Below, piece by piece: positions 33,206-44,604 of a stretch of DNA of 64,000 nt; the stretch's first letter is position 1; each line of letters begins with the position of its first letter. Below the pieces are notes generated by a model. The model was not told the DNA's origin and did no database searches. It was given only the letters and a program-made list of their open reading frames with translations. This DNA comes from Adiantum capillus-veneris (taxonomy: Eukaryota; Streptophyta; Polypodiopsida; Polypodiales; Pteridaceae): assembly GCA_014529385.2 (NCBI GenBank), contig CM043965.1, positions 17,373,912 through 17,437,911 of the forward strand, written 5' to 3'. A program made the translations under genes and the position numbers.

Positions 33206-34289
33206 ACGCTTGAGACTGGCCACTGGAGACTGTGGGCTTGGGAGAGTTGTCCACTAGCACGAGTATAGTGGGATCCTGGAGAGTGGCTTTGGAGGGACCC
33301 TTTCTTCTCAGCAGACCATCGAGGTGTCCCTTTGTTTCAGTAAACTATTTGACTAGGATGTCACTTACTCGTAGCACAGAGAGAGGCTCGTCTTGTTGCA
33401 ACACCTCATTGGCAGGAGGAGGGTGTCACAGCTGAGTTCTTGGCAGCTTTTTGGGAGAGGTTGTGGGACTCCAGATAGCCAAGGCGCGTCACTTTGTTCC
33501 AGTGGTTTGTTGCACATCGAGCTACAAAAGTTGAGGACTGGCTTGTACATAGTGGTGTCTTGGCCGCATGTGCAGCTTGTGACCATCTTGTGGAGAGTCA
33601 ACGTCATTGTCTTTGGGATTGACCTTTGGCACATCAGGTGTGGCTTCGTGTTCTTCGGCTCATGCTAGCTCTTTCTACAACTTGGCAGTACACTTGGGGG
33701 GCAGCTGCTTGGTCCTCTCTCATGGGCCCGGCACTTCAGTTTGAGCTATCCTCCACCAACAGGATGCTAGTGATGCAAGGTGGTCTTCTTACACTCCAAG
33801 TTGCTATAGAGGTTACTCCACACGAGTGGTTTAGTGAGAGAGAGGAGTGTTGGGAGCTCATCAATGACCTGACACTCTAGTTCATCTGGCGGCCCCACTG
33901 CTTGCGCATCTTCGAGGCTCGTCCTGTAACACCAATAGAGACTATTTGAGATCTTTGGCTAGAGATGATCCATACTCTCAGAGGACAGTTTGAGAGACTC
34001 CAGGGCATCTTCAATCGCATGGGGGAGCGCACAGAGTCTTTCCTTCGACTCTGGTGTCCTGGGCCTTTTTTCACCATGGTCCAGGGTGTGCTCAGATGGC
34101 ACTACCGTCCACTTGTGTGGATTTTTCCTCCTCTCATCTGTTGATTTCACCTCATTGTACATATGCTATTTTTTTTTTCATTGGGAGAGTCTCCCCATCA
34201 TGTTTTAGCCCTCTCTTGTAGAGGTGGTTGTATCCCTATGGGAAATTTTATTAATTAATAGAAGGATATTTTTCTTAAGGAAAAAAAAA
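33206..34289 (+). pseudogene. L1-like LINE ORF2 3' end with poly(A) (right half)
   Basis: Continuation of the LINE from 11954. Broken frames include LFQWFVAHRATKVEDWLVHS and then a Cys/His-rich stretch (ACAACDHL and QRHCLWD, about 33557-33625). This matches the zf-RVT region that follows RT in plant L1 elements, in the usual form HCLWDCPxAxxVW. The 3' untranslated part has an AT-rich end and closes with nine A residues at 34281-34289, marking a retrotransposed 3' end. Many stops show it is old. Confidence 0.75.
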
Positions 34290-36795
34290 GAATAAGGAAC
34301 ACGAGCAATAGGTCACAGAGTCCACCTTAGCTCTACAAGAATTAGGGGCTATGGTACAATGCCTACATATATTCAGGTTAGCATTTCAAATACACAGTTA
34401 GCCCATGCAAAAACAAGATGCTAAGAAAAAACTTCTCTTTTGAATCAGCTAAAGAATAACCCAGCGGTAGCCACACTATATGGCATAGATCCTGCCTATC
34501 AACAATAGAGAAGAAGTTTAAAAACCTAGAGATGGAGCTAAAGCTTGAGAAGATGCAAAAATGAGAATTTTCCATCAGCTTCATACAACGAGAAGACAAC
34601 TACCAAAAGAAAATTACTCAACTTAATGAGGAGTTAAGAAAGATAAAAGAAGTTGACGCATCATATGCAACCACATTGGGAGATGAGTAGGAGAGACATG
34701 AGTGACACTAGTACAAGAAGAGGTCCACATGAGTCACACTTACCAAATAGCTGACTTGAGGGATTAATGGGAGAAACACCGGTTAGAAGGGAAAGAGCGG
34801 GTGACAAACACAATCGTAGGGTTAGACCAACAGATCTCTAGAAGTAGGTAAAAAAATAAAGCGGATTTCACATCCATATGACCATTTGGACAGCTTTAGA
34901 GAGGTTTTGAGAGCTAGTACTTATTCCAAAATGGGGATAAAGAACAGTACAATGGCACAAATCTATAGTTTCATGCAGAAAGAGGGAGAGACTGTAAGGG
35001 ATAGTGTGAGTCAAATGAGGCAATACTTAAACATATGTCCAAAGTTGGAAATTCCAACCGAGAAATGACTCGTACAAGATAGCACACTCTAGTTCCTATT
35101 ACTCCATACCATGAAACAAGCTTTGTAACAATGGGGATAAAAAAAGAGTGGTATAGCCATCTTACTCCAGTCCTTATAGAGCTGATTTTTCAAGCAGCTA
35201 CTGAAACAAGACCTGCTAACGTTTTTGCAAATCAGGGGGAAAGACCACCAATGTTCAGGCCAATGCCCAAAATAAAAATTGGAAATGTCATAACTGTGGA
35301 GCAGACGATCATTGGAAGAATGAATGTCCCAAATGGGATAAGAATGCATGACCTATAGAGGCTTATTGTGGGGCACGTGGACAAAAGAGAGCACACTTTC
35401 CTGAAGATTTTCCTAGAAAACCCAACCAAAAAAGAAAGAACTGCTATAAAAATAATTCAAATTAGGCCAAGTAGTTCATCAGAAGGGGAACCAACAATTC
35501 TTGTTCCAAGTGATGACTAGAGTCCAGGACAAGGAGAACAAGAAGAAAAACTCTAGTGGATCTGACAAATCTAGTAAATCCTCTAAAACTTTTAGCAAAG
35601 AAAGATGTAAGAGGTACAAACTTAAGAGACAAAAGGAGCAAAAAGTTACTGAAGAAAAGATATGGAAGGAATCAAAAGAAAGAATTTATACTCCTTCAAA
35701 CAAATTCAAAGAACCAAAAGAAAAATCACATGGATCAGTATTGGTTGATCGAATTTACAAACCAATCAATGCACCTCTGGAAGCTTTCCAAGCTGGGTCC
35801 AAAGCGGGTCAGACCCTAGAGAATCAATGGAAATATTATCCAGCACCAGATATGGAAGCAGCTAGACTAGAAGCTTACAAAAACCTTGTGCAAATTACAC
35901 AAACTATGATGGAAAAATAGAATCCACAACACGAGGTTGAGGAAAAATTGACTGATAGTTCATAAAAAAGACGAGTTTGGAAAAATGGAAAACGATAACA
36001 CACCATCACCTAAACTAGAAGTTCCTGATAGTGAGGAAGGATGTGACGAGGTGCTAATAGCTGAAGGAGATTGACCGAACTATGTGTGGAAAAGGGTTAG
36101 AGAAGCAAAAGATGGGAGTATAGCCTTGAAATCAGCTATAACTGAGGAAGTTCAATTTGATAGATTCCACATGGAGCTTGATAAACAATCATTATATGGA
36201 GATTGGGGATCTGAGCAGTCAGGCTCTTCAAAATCTGGACCTTTGCGTACGCTACCATCCTACTTAGGAGAAAATGAAGAGAAATTGATGGTCTACAAAA
36301 CAACCAAACTAGAAAGGTCAAGACAAACCTTGGATGTGGCTAATCTACAATCCGTTAGTGCACAATCACTTTGAGATAACTATTGAGGTTAAAATTGTAA
36401 TTGTGGGGAGATATACAAACCACCATGGAGAAGATGGGGCTAAAAGAAGCATCTCAAATGGACTTGGAAAAATTGCAAAAAAAAGAAAAAGACATTAAAA
36501 TTTCTAGGTCATTACCTATAAACAAGGTAGGGGACTACTACAAAGGGAATGAGGGAAACACTACCCTTCCAGTACAGTACAATGATATAACTACCATGGC
36601 TATTTTAGAGAGTGGCACAGACATTTCCATAGCAACCAAATCTATTTTGGAAGCTTGGGGAGAATCGACAATTAGGCAAACAGGAATGGAACTACAATTG
36701 GGAGATGGACACATAGAGAAAACAATGGGCTTACTTGAGAATGTGATAGTCACTTCCTTCGGAATTGACTACCAGAGAGACTGCCCCAAGTAGCA
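34290..36795 (+). pseudogene. Coiled coil, gag, zinc knuckle and protease of the unnamed family
   Basis: Broken plus-strand frames. First a helical stretch containing NNPAVATLYGIDPAYQQ and KNLEMELKLEK (about 34440-34560), which matches ENPAVALLKGTDEVYKT and DLELELKLEQ at 55790-55890. Then a gag-like piece (DSFREVLRASTYSKMGIKNS, RQYLNICPKLEIPTE; 34886-35068), a CCHC knuckle CHNCGADDHWKNEC (about 35285-35326), a lysine-rich segment (35500-35920), and a retropepsin-like motif MAILESGTDISIATKSI (about 36595-36650). The expected catalytic Asp is Glu there. The piece starts directly after the LINE poly(A). Confidence 0.55.
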
Positions 36796-38082
36796 CCCAT
36801 ATTCTTCTCTCAACATGATCTTGGTAAGTTATGTGCTCATTGCACATGATCCCACTCTATGCACTCTACCCTCATCATCCACTCATGTCCTCGCCCTTCA
36901 CCTTCACCTGCTACTTTGCTCAAGAAAATTGAGGCACTACTAGAGTACTCACAAGAGCTCAAAGAATAGCCCATAACCTATCTCTGCCTGTTGAAAAGCC
37001 TCTGACTACAAAAAAAAATAAGGAGCCAACTAAGTTGTGGCCGATAGTGAAAGAAGAAGAGAAAAATCCACAAAATACAGTTATGCCATCGACATTGGAG
37101 CAAGCATACACAAAAGCCCTACAAGACATGGAGGACCAAGCTCTACCACAAGGAACACCTAGAAAATTGTCTCATTGTATGAACTTCTCCAAATAGACCC
37201 TACCTTTAGGAATGACCTTGTTAGGGCAACTGAGACTCTCTACCCCTTGTGCCCAAGTAGTGGTGGACACCTACCCACACTTTCCTCTAAAGAGTCATAC
37301 ATGATTTCCTACCCATCGCCCCCCTCACTGACTATAAAAGACCTCGCCTCACAGTGTCCATTTATGGCCAGCACTTTACAAGTGTCATAGTGGATGGTGG
37401 CTCGAGGATTAACATCATGCCAGAGTTTACCATGCAGAAGCTTGGCTTTGTTCCCACCAAGATTTCCACTTTTATTGTCACCTTAGCCGACCAACGCAAA
37501 GTCTGCCTGGTAGAACAAGTCCCAATGGTAGTAGATGACTTCTTGTTTTGGCTTGAATTTTTAGTGGTCTAACTATCAAATGTGGATGGGGGTTTCCCTT
37601 TGCTAATTGATACGCTTGGATGTGACATACTTGTGCACTTCATGAATATGGAAATGATACAATGTGGATCACTACACCAAGTACATGCCATAGACAGATC
37701 CAACTAGAAAGTGGAGATGACACAATAAATAGAAGGTATTTCCTCAATATTGCACAACAAACCAGAAGGCAAAAGCTAAAGTGGCCAAGGAGAACCCACC
37801 AGAGGAAAAGGTCTTACCCAACGTCCCCAGTGAGGACAATGAGCTCTTGGAATGGTTAGATGCATCACCCGACCCTCACTGTTTTGTAGTCCTTATTGGG
37901 ATGGAGGAAGACACTGGTAACAAAGAAGAAATGAAGTCTCTTTGGCTCAAAGAGCCCATCACTCACCACACGCATAGTAATAAGTCTCCCCTTCAAGGAC
38001 AACAAGAAGAAGATTCAAAGTATGAAACTGACATAGATGATTCTTCCTTGTTCAAGGGCAAGGCTAAGATCGACCCCTCTTA
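36796..38082 (+). pseudogene. Second retropepsin-containing region, Ty3-like
   Basis: Begins with MPSTLEQAYTKALQDMEDQA and LYELLQIDPTFRNDLVRAT (about 37080-37230). After a frameshift comes SVIVDGGSRINIMPEFTMQ (about 37378-37435), an aspartic-protease active site of the DGGS type used by many plant Ty3/gypsy elements. An acidic tail follows (37781-38083: NELLEWLDASPDPHC). No RT is recognised. This protease differs from the one 800 bp upstream, so either two elements abut or one element carries two protease-like domains. Confidence 0.5.
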
Positions 38083-38539
38083 ATCAGGACTTCTTAGACG
38101 TGCTCCGCTTGACTTAGAGCAAGTAATAGGCATGCATAGATGCAAAAACTGAATTTCCTAAACTTTACGCTAAACTTTAGGTTAGGTGGTCGGAGTGACT
38201 ACAGATGCCTATGGCACCCTAGAATGTGGCCACAGTATTGGCATGCCTCAATCTAGCTTCCCAGGTGACTCGGCTAGCTTGCAAGACCAAATAGAGTTGT
38301 CCAATTGGGCATGCCACCTTGGTGGACGTGCTCCAGAGAATATCTACTTTGAATTGGACCATACTTGGTTCGGGCACTCAGACACTTTTGCACCCCGGTG
38401 GCCGCATAGTGTGGACCGTAGGAGTGGGGCTCATTCCAGCTTAGAACTATTAACACTATGAAAATATCAAAACATTTACCACAGCCTTTTATGCATTCTA
38501 TAGAGAGAGAGTCCAAAATGGGTTGGCCAAAGAAGAGAG
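38083..38539. other. No gene recognised
   Basis: Spacer with short, unconvincing frames. Nothing further to report. Confidence 0.4.
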
Positions 38540-38901
38540 GGGGGGACATGGTCATTTTTTTGTACTTGAAATACTATCACATCTATTACCACATTCATTA
38601 CCTTGAGTATTGCCATTATGATTGCCGTGCTTATTACCGAACACCACTTTAGTGCTTAAACATTCAAATTTTGGTGTTTGCCTCTTTTTTTCTTGTGAAT
38701 AAAAACTAACTTACATTATTTGAAACTTTAGAAAAAGGAAAACTTGCACCCATAACACTTCATAATAACAACGCTTCTTCAAAAAATACAAAGCATCTTT
38801 TATTTTTCATAAATCATTGCGCCAAAAAATATAGATATTTTTTCATCAATCAAATTAATTACACCCACTTGTTGAACATAATTTAGCATGCTTCAAAAAA
38901 T

Positions 38902-38904
<3 letters not shown>

Positions 38905-38948
<44 letters not shown>
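38905..38948. repeat. (GA)n microsatellite
   Basis: About 44 bp of perfect GA repeat inside the probable CACTA element. Confidence 0.95.
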
Positions 38949-38954
<6 letters not shown>

Positions 38955-39629
38955 ATGAATGGACAACACGACAAAAAAATTTCATAATTTAAAGTATACA
39001 AAATGTTTTGAATTGTCTTCCCAAAGATCTCTATAAGAAGCCTCGTCCAATTCTAAGCCCATGTCTCCCAAAATCAATAAAGAGAGAAAAATGTGTGATT
39101 TGTTGGCTTCATCATTTTCAAATTCATCATCCCCAATCTAATCACCATCATCATCATGGCAACCATTCTTGATAAGAATGGCTACGCTTGTGGGACTTGC
39201 ATCATCGATCTCTCTCTCCTCTTTCTTTCCCTCATCCAAAGTAGTAGGTGGGGGAAGGTCAAAGATGGTGTCCACTTTATTAGTGGAAAAAATGGTTCCC
39301 TCAAGGTGTTACGGTAACTACAAACTAGATTTTGGGTTGGTGGATTTCTCTGACATAGATGACTTGTAGAAGAGAAGTTCAAGGTGAGTAACATTGGTAT
39401 TATTGATGTTACAAACAAATACGGGTAAAGAAGGTAGTCACTCACCTGCTCACAGTTGCATGGAAAAACTAAATTCTCCACGTGTGATGCACACTAGAAT
39501 ATACCATGTAGAGGCCATTCTCATGCCATCTAGACACATTTGCAAGAAATGCACTCGAGGATGAAGGTATGAAAGGTTCTTAAATTAACCTTTAGTATCA
39601 TTTCAATAGTCCCATAGTACCTAGATTTA
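38949..39629. other. No recognised gene, inside CACTA element
   Basis: Open frames on both strands (plus 39169-39369, minus 39481-39182) show no recognisable domain. This could be the 3' part of the transposon or a captured fragment. Confidence 0.3.
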
Positions 39630-41030
39630 TCACTATCTGTGTCAAAGTTTTTGTGGTATCTTTCCATTTGTTGGAGCCTTGTATTTTCTATGACTTTGGG
39701 GCAATAAATGATGGTTGTTTAAAAAGATAACCTTGTGCAAGGAATTTGGCCTCTTGGTCGCAATGATGGCCCATAAGTAGAATAGGCATTGTGGCCCGAT
39801 GTGGACAACCCTGCACTCATAACACATCGTTAGAGAAAAGCTTCAAACTTCAAATGGTATAAAGAGAGGGAGGTAGATATAGCATATCAAAAATATCTCC
39901 AAGCCAAGGATATTCATGCATAGTCCACATAAGGATCCCCCTCACAATGACCTCTCTCCTCTGCTTTAGAAGTGAGAGATCTACAAGGGGGATGCCTCTT
40001 TACAATTCCTCGATGAGGGGATCAAGGTAGACATTAATATTTTTCACCTTGTAATTCCTTGGCACAAGGAAAAAAAGAAGTATATTGCCCTTCTTGGTTG
40101 TCTCCCATGATGGAATGTTGCATTTGATGATCACCATAGACCAAGCACTCCATGAGCTAGAATTTGTGCCAACACCGTAACTTGCCAACCCAAGTCTCAA
40201 GTGTCGAGGCTCTAAATATAATTCTTGGCACTGAGTCAAAACTCTGACATGCATCATTCCATCATTTGAGTTGTGGTTGATGTGCCATGTGATAAGCTCT
40301 ACCATAGACCTGCTTTGAAACATGTGTTGAATGCAAGGGATAAGTGGAAAGTGTCTTAATACCTTACGAGGTAGGTGCACCCTGCTCACTCCGGTTTTGT
40401 AGCATGCTTTATCACAAATGGGACATGAGGTAGCATGAGTGTGCTCATTGCGTTAGATTATGCAATTTTTGATGCACACATGGATGCACTCATACTTCAT
40501 GCCAAGTGCAGTGACATACGATCTCGCTCGTCGGTGATCCGGAGGCATGTGGTGACCTTTAGGAAGCATTTTGCCCATCAAACTACAACAAGAAAGACTA
40601 TTAATATAGATGTAAGCCCAAATCAAGAAGAGAGTGCCATGTATAAAAATCCATACATAGAACTTACCCAAGAAGTGCATCTACACTTGCATTTCTCCAG
40701 TCAAATTTTTCTTGCAAGTTGAGGACTTTCAATGATGCCCGGAGCACTGAGTGTTGTACACCATTGTAAAGACATGTTCGGACACTCGCCAAAAACTTAT
40801 CCTCCATTGTTTCTTCTCCATGAGTGCATGGTCTACAATTCTCCTCGCACATGCTTTCTTCTTGAGAAAATAACTCATTGACCATGTCAAACATTTGCTC
40901 ATTTTCAAGCTCAAAGTGTCCCTGAGACGTTGTGGAGGAGATGTAAGGATAGAGCCAGTGGGAGGGTCAACATGTTCCGTGCCTTTGCCCAATAGCTCTT
41001 GTCGTTGTCTTTTGGCCTTGCGTGCCATAG
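39630..41030 (-). pseudogene. Tnp2-like CACTA transposase
   Basis: Minus-strand frames in order. 41028-40664 holds the N-terminal part (VRTCLYNGVQHSVLRASLKV then KFDWRNASVDALL). 40680-40453 holds MLPKGHHMPPDHRRARSYV, GMKYECIHVCIKNC and HATSCPICDKACYKTG. 40389-40000 holds KVLRHFPLIPCIQHMF, HLRLGLASYGVGT and NIPSWETTKKGN, ending VYLDPLIEEL. 39827-39642 continues with CYECRVVHIGPQCL and HHLLPQSHRKYK. This is the order of the Tnp2 transposase family (LPKS...EAxxxxxxxGxxYExIHxCxNDC; RxFPLIPRLQRMF; LGLxxDGxxP). Frameshifts divide it and the C-terminal catalytic part is missing. It would bind the element's ends and carry out cut-and-paste if intact. Confidence 0.85.
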
Positions 41031-41399
41031 CACCACCACCGAATATAGAACAATGGGGGACATCCTCACTGGAGGGATGGGCGGCGCTCGCATCTAATAA
41101 AACTCTTTTTCAAGGACACTAAAGCCCTTTGTTCTCCACATGCTCCAAATAAATGTGCCTCAAGCAAGGAACTGCCTATTTTCACTTGGCGCAAGGACAA
41201 GGGAGTTTTTCTTTGATCCATCAGTCACGTTCGGGGCCGTTTAGAGGGCCATGACCATTGAGGCATCCTGCACACACATGAAAATGTATTAAGATTAATT
41301 CAAAAAGCTACAATAAATTAAAAGCTCCAAGAAATACTTAAAAAATACATATGATAGGAAAAGGAATAAAAGGTTAAAAAAATATCTCTTTAAAAAAAA

Positions 41400-41575
41400 A
41401 GTGTCCTATAGTCTGAATCGCTACTAGAGTAAATGGATAATTTTTCAATAGTAAGTGGTACAAAAGGAATAAAAAATCTCTAAAATGGAAAAAAATAAAC
41501 TTGTGCTCTATACAAAGTATAGATACTAGAGTAGAGGTTCTAATTTTTCAATAGTATGTTAGTACAAAAGTAACT
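41400..41575. repeat. Diverged direct repeat, about 102-bp period
   Basis: The block ending TTTTTCAATAGTAAGTGGTACAAAAG (landmark 41440-41467) recurs at about 41543-41571 with the preceding ACTAGAGTA also repeated. It lies in the right subterminal part of the CACTA element. Confidence 0.6.
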
Positions 41576-41775
41576 AAAATATTAATTAAAAATGATTTAT
41601 TAAATAAAAAAGACTATAGATAGCTTATCATACAATCAAAGGCTAGGGAGATGGTTTGTATCCCCCTTGCTACCTTGGATTCTTTTGTATCCATTTGGAA
41701 ATCTTGCGTGATAATAGGCGTGGTAATGCATGTGGTAATAAGCAAGGTAGCTATTGCGGTAATATCTGGCGCCTA

Positions 41776-42068
41776 AAAAATAAAAGGGAAGCAGAGTATG
41801 TTGCATTTCTGTAGTATTCTCTACTCAAACTTTCCCCCTTCATCGCAACAATTCCCTCAAGCTACTCCCCCATTCTACCTCTCTTCCATCGCTCCCCTCT
41901 TTGTCCGTCGACTGCCAAGCCTCACCATATCAATGCTAGCAAAGTGATAACCACATACATAAAATGTTAATCCGTGGGGCGTAGCTGACTGGACTAGTTC
42001 ATGGAGGCTACAAGAGATAGCTAGCCCAAGTCTAGTGTGCTCTCACCTAGATCAGTCTCAAATGTGTG
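41776..42068. other. No gene recognised
   Basis: Pyrimidine-rich spacer between the CACTA element and copia gag. No supported feature. Confidence 0.35.
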
Positions 42069-43144
42069 TCAAACATCAAAAGCTATTTTTCTTACCGCAA
42101 GGTTGATCCGATGAATTTGTATAGCTATGATGCTTTGAACAAAATTGCACTCTACACTAAAAGCCCATTCTGCATCAACATCAGCATCACAGTCTCCTTT
42201 CATAGAAGACTCAACAATGGCTACATTTGTAGTGGAACCACCCTCTTTTTTCTTAGCCTCTTTGGACTTCAACTTAGGACACTGCTTGATCAAGTGATCA
42301 TTAGCTTTACAATAATGGCACCGTATCTTATTTTTGTCCTTATTAGCAAAATTTCTAGAAAAATTGCTGCTAGCAAAAGCATTAGGAACAAAAGTTTTGC
42401 CACTCGCAACAGAACCATAAGAAGTGGCAACATTGCTGCTACCACCCTTTCTTTGAGAAGCAATAAAAGCCTGTTCAACTGCACGCTGCCTAGTATTGTT
42501 TTTTCTACAAAGTGACTCTTGCAACAACAATGTGCATAATGAATCAAACTTGACAGCTTCAGGATTTCCTTGGGTCATACGTCTCCAGGTATTAGCAAAA
42601 GTCTGGTAAGAATCTGGTAAGGCATCAAGAACAATATGCACAAGGGAACTATCTGGAATGACTTCACCTACAGAAATAAGTTTCTCATTGATTTCCTTGA
42701 CACCATCAAGGGAAGTGTCCATATCATCTTCCTCATGCATAATCTTCAGTTCCAGATCTTTACACAGCAAAGTAATTTTAGCTTCATTGCGGCTTGCATA
42801 AAGACCTGCTAGAATATCCCAAGCTTGGTTTATAGAGTAATGGTGCGCTTCGCAGACAACACAATCAACACATGAGCCTACGCATCCTTTACATCCCAAA
42901 AATCTTGTTCTGTCATATGTAAAACAACTCTAATAGCAATCATCCTTGTAGCAAGACCTGCAACATACTCAACATTGCCTACATCCTCAGAACTAGGACG
43001 TACTTCAATGCCCTGCACAATATTCTAGATGCCCTTTGACACAAGAACATGTTGCACCATGTAACCCCACATAGGGTAATTATTCCCATCCAGTCTATCC
43101 TTAGCAACAAACATCTTGAAAACATCTGTGTTGTTGTCAGCCAT
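42069..43144 (-). pseudogene. Ty1/copia gag (minus strand)
   Basis: Starts at 43144 with MADNNTDVFKMFVAKDRLDG and NYPMWGYMVQHVL, the N-terminal gag motif of plant copia elements. After a stop near 43026 and a frameshift it continues in the frame 42899-42069. This contains KDLELKIMHEEDDMDTSLDG, LVHIVLDALPDSYQTFAN, a basic region and the zinc knuckle CHYCKANDHLIKQC (about 42325-42285). Protease, integrase and RT are absent: the sequence ends near 42060, close to the CACTA element. Upstream is a short leader that meets the oppositely oriented copia LTR at 43311. Confidence 0.83.
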
Positions 43145-43310
43145 GGAAAATGCATGCACTTGATGTGAAAACTGCCCGAAATGAGGAGAAATTGAGTGAG
43201 ACGAGCACGTGCTATATAACACAACCTGTAGAAGACTGTATGGGACCTTTTATGTAGTAATTGGTGCTGATAGAAACTCTACACAAAATGATAAAATTGC
43301 ATGTGCAAAC

Positions 43311-43513
43311 TGTTGGGATTCAGGCCAATTGGCCGGACAACCCACTTACTACTAACCCATCTACTAACTTAACCATGTATACACTAATTCTTTAATACAA
43401 CCAAATAAGGTGCTGCAACAAGATAATGTTGTTGTGCGCTCCACCAAAGTAGGTCTCTCTCTCTCTCTGCTATCGCACTTGCACTCGCACACGCTTCCTG
43501 CGGCACCTTCAAC
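43311..43513 (+). mobile_element. 5' LTR of copia element
   Basis: About 203 bp, starting TGTTGGGATTCAGG and ending near CACCTTCAAC. It includes a short (TC)n tract (43452-43468) and sits directly before the primer binding site. The size is normal for small copia LTRs. It is inserted next to the 5' leader of the minus-strand copia gag. Confidence 0.6.
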
Positions 43514-43529
43514 TAGTATAAGAGCAGGG
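43514..43529 (+). other. Primer binding site, copia element
   Basis: TAGTATAAGAGCAGGG, which differs at two positions from the initiator-methionine-tRNA-complementary TGGTATCAGAGCAGG used by most plant copia elements. Confidence 0.75.
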
Positions 43530-44604
43530 TTTTGTGCTTTTTGTTTTTGCATCCATGCGCGCGTGCACTTTCAAAAGTGCAAATAGGTTTTCAATTTTGG
43601 CATCGATAAATTCAGCATTCCAAGAGCGTTTCCATCACGTGTCCTTCGGGTTTACCCCCCTTTCAAAGTTGTTCGTGCAGCCGAAAGCTTCATTAGAGCT
43701 ACACTTTAGGAGTTGTATTTTTTCAACTCCACTTTTGCTATAGCTATAGGTACAGGTACAAGACACAGGTGCGGGTTGTTCAAAGACTATTTTGGAATGG
43801 TATATAGCCGTTTTATGGCTATTATGTGGTATTGAGACGATGTTTATGGGCTGATTAGGAGCACTTTTTGGCATCGACATTGTCTTGGGTCTTTCAGGCA
43901 TCCATCTCCTCACTGGTTCTTGCATACATACAGGACATCCAGGTTTCTTACAGGTTGCAGTGTTTAGCATCATCACAAATTTTAGTGAGAGTATTTGATG
44001 CGAATATGCATTGTTTTGGCACTTTTGATAGTGCTTGAGCTCTTTTGAGAGCGATTTTACTCCCCGCAGGGATTTGTTTACTGCTTGCATTTGGCGCCTG
44101 TTTGAGCGCGTATGCTGCACCTTGCAGTATTGTTGACAATGGATATACGTTGAGTTGCGAAAACTGCCTTATGTACCTTTTGTGGAGCCAAAAGTCGGTT
44201 AGGAGGCCCTTTCTGAGACTGGGCTGGGTTCTTGTCTGCATAACTTTTTGTGAGGGTCGATAGTGTGAGGTTTTCTTGAGCTTGGGGATTCTTGAATGTT
44301 GAGATCCTTTCGATGATACAGGTTGCTGGAGTACCCCTTTTTTGTGGGCTCACCATAGGATATGTATAGAGAGGGCTAGGTGTGTTTGACGTCGTGTTGG
44401 CAGTCTTGGCCAGCTTTTGACCTTTTATGCATAGTTAATGATTGATGCGCCTGTCTTATGCTTTGAGAGCATTACTTCTGATGCGTTACTGATCTCTTGT
44501 GACAGTTTTGGATTGAGATTCTGTCAGTTTTTCTGGGAAAACTTTGCCGATTTTTTTTATAGAATTACCAGTGTTTATCGCCATATTATCTTTAGCTTGC
44601 AGCC
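43530..44604 (+). other. Leader of copia element
   Basis: About 1.07 kb between primer binding site and gag start, unusually long for copia. No conserved frame recognised, so it may contain an old insertion. Confidence 0.4.

Larger units (their letters stand above)
38540..41775 (-). mobile_element. Probable CACTA (En/Spm) DNA transposon, degenerate
   Basis: The interior holds a Tnp2-type transposase on the minus strand. Both flanks have clusters of ATTACC-type motifs in inverted orientation: 38583-38602 matches the reverse complement of 41722-41741 at 18 of 20 bases. Such inverted subterminal repeats are a CACTA feature. I could not find the CACTA terminal repeat or the 3-bp target duplication, so the limits are approximate. 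Confidence 0.5.

Noticed and set aside
39182-39481. Host gene on the minus strand inside the CACTA region
   Set aside because: No recognisable domain, no splice signals, and equally long frames on the other strand.
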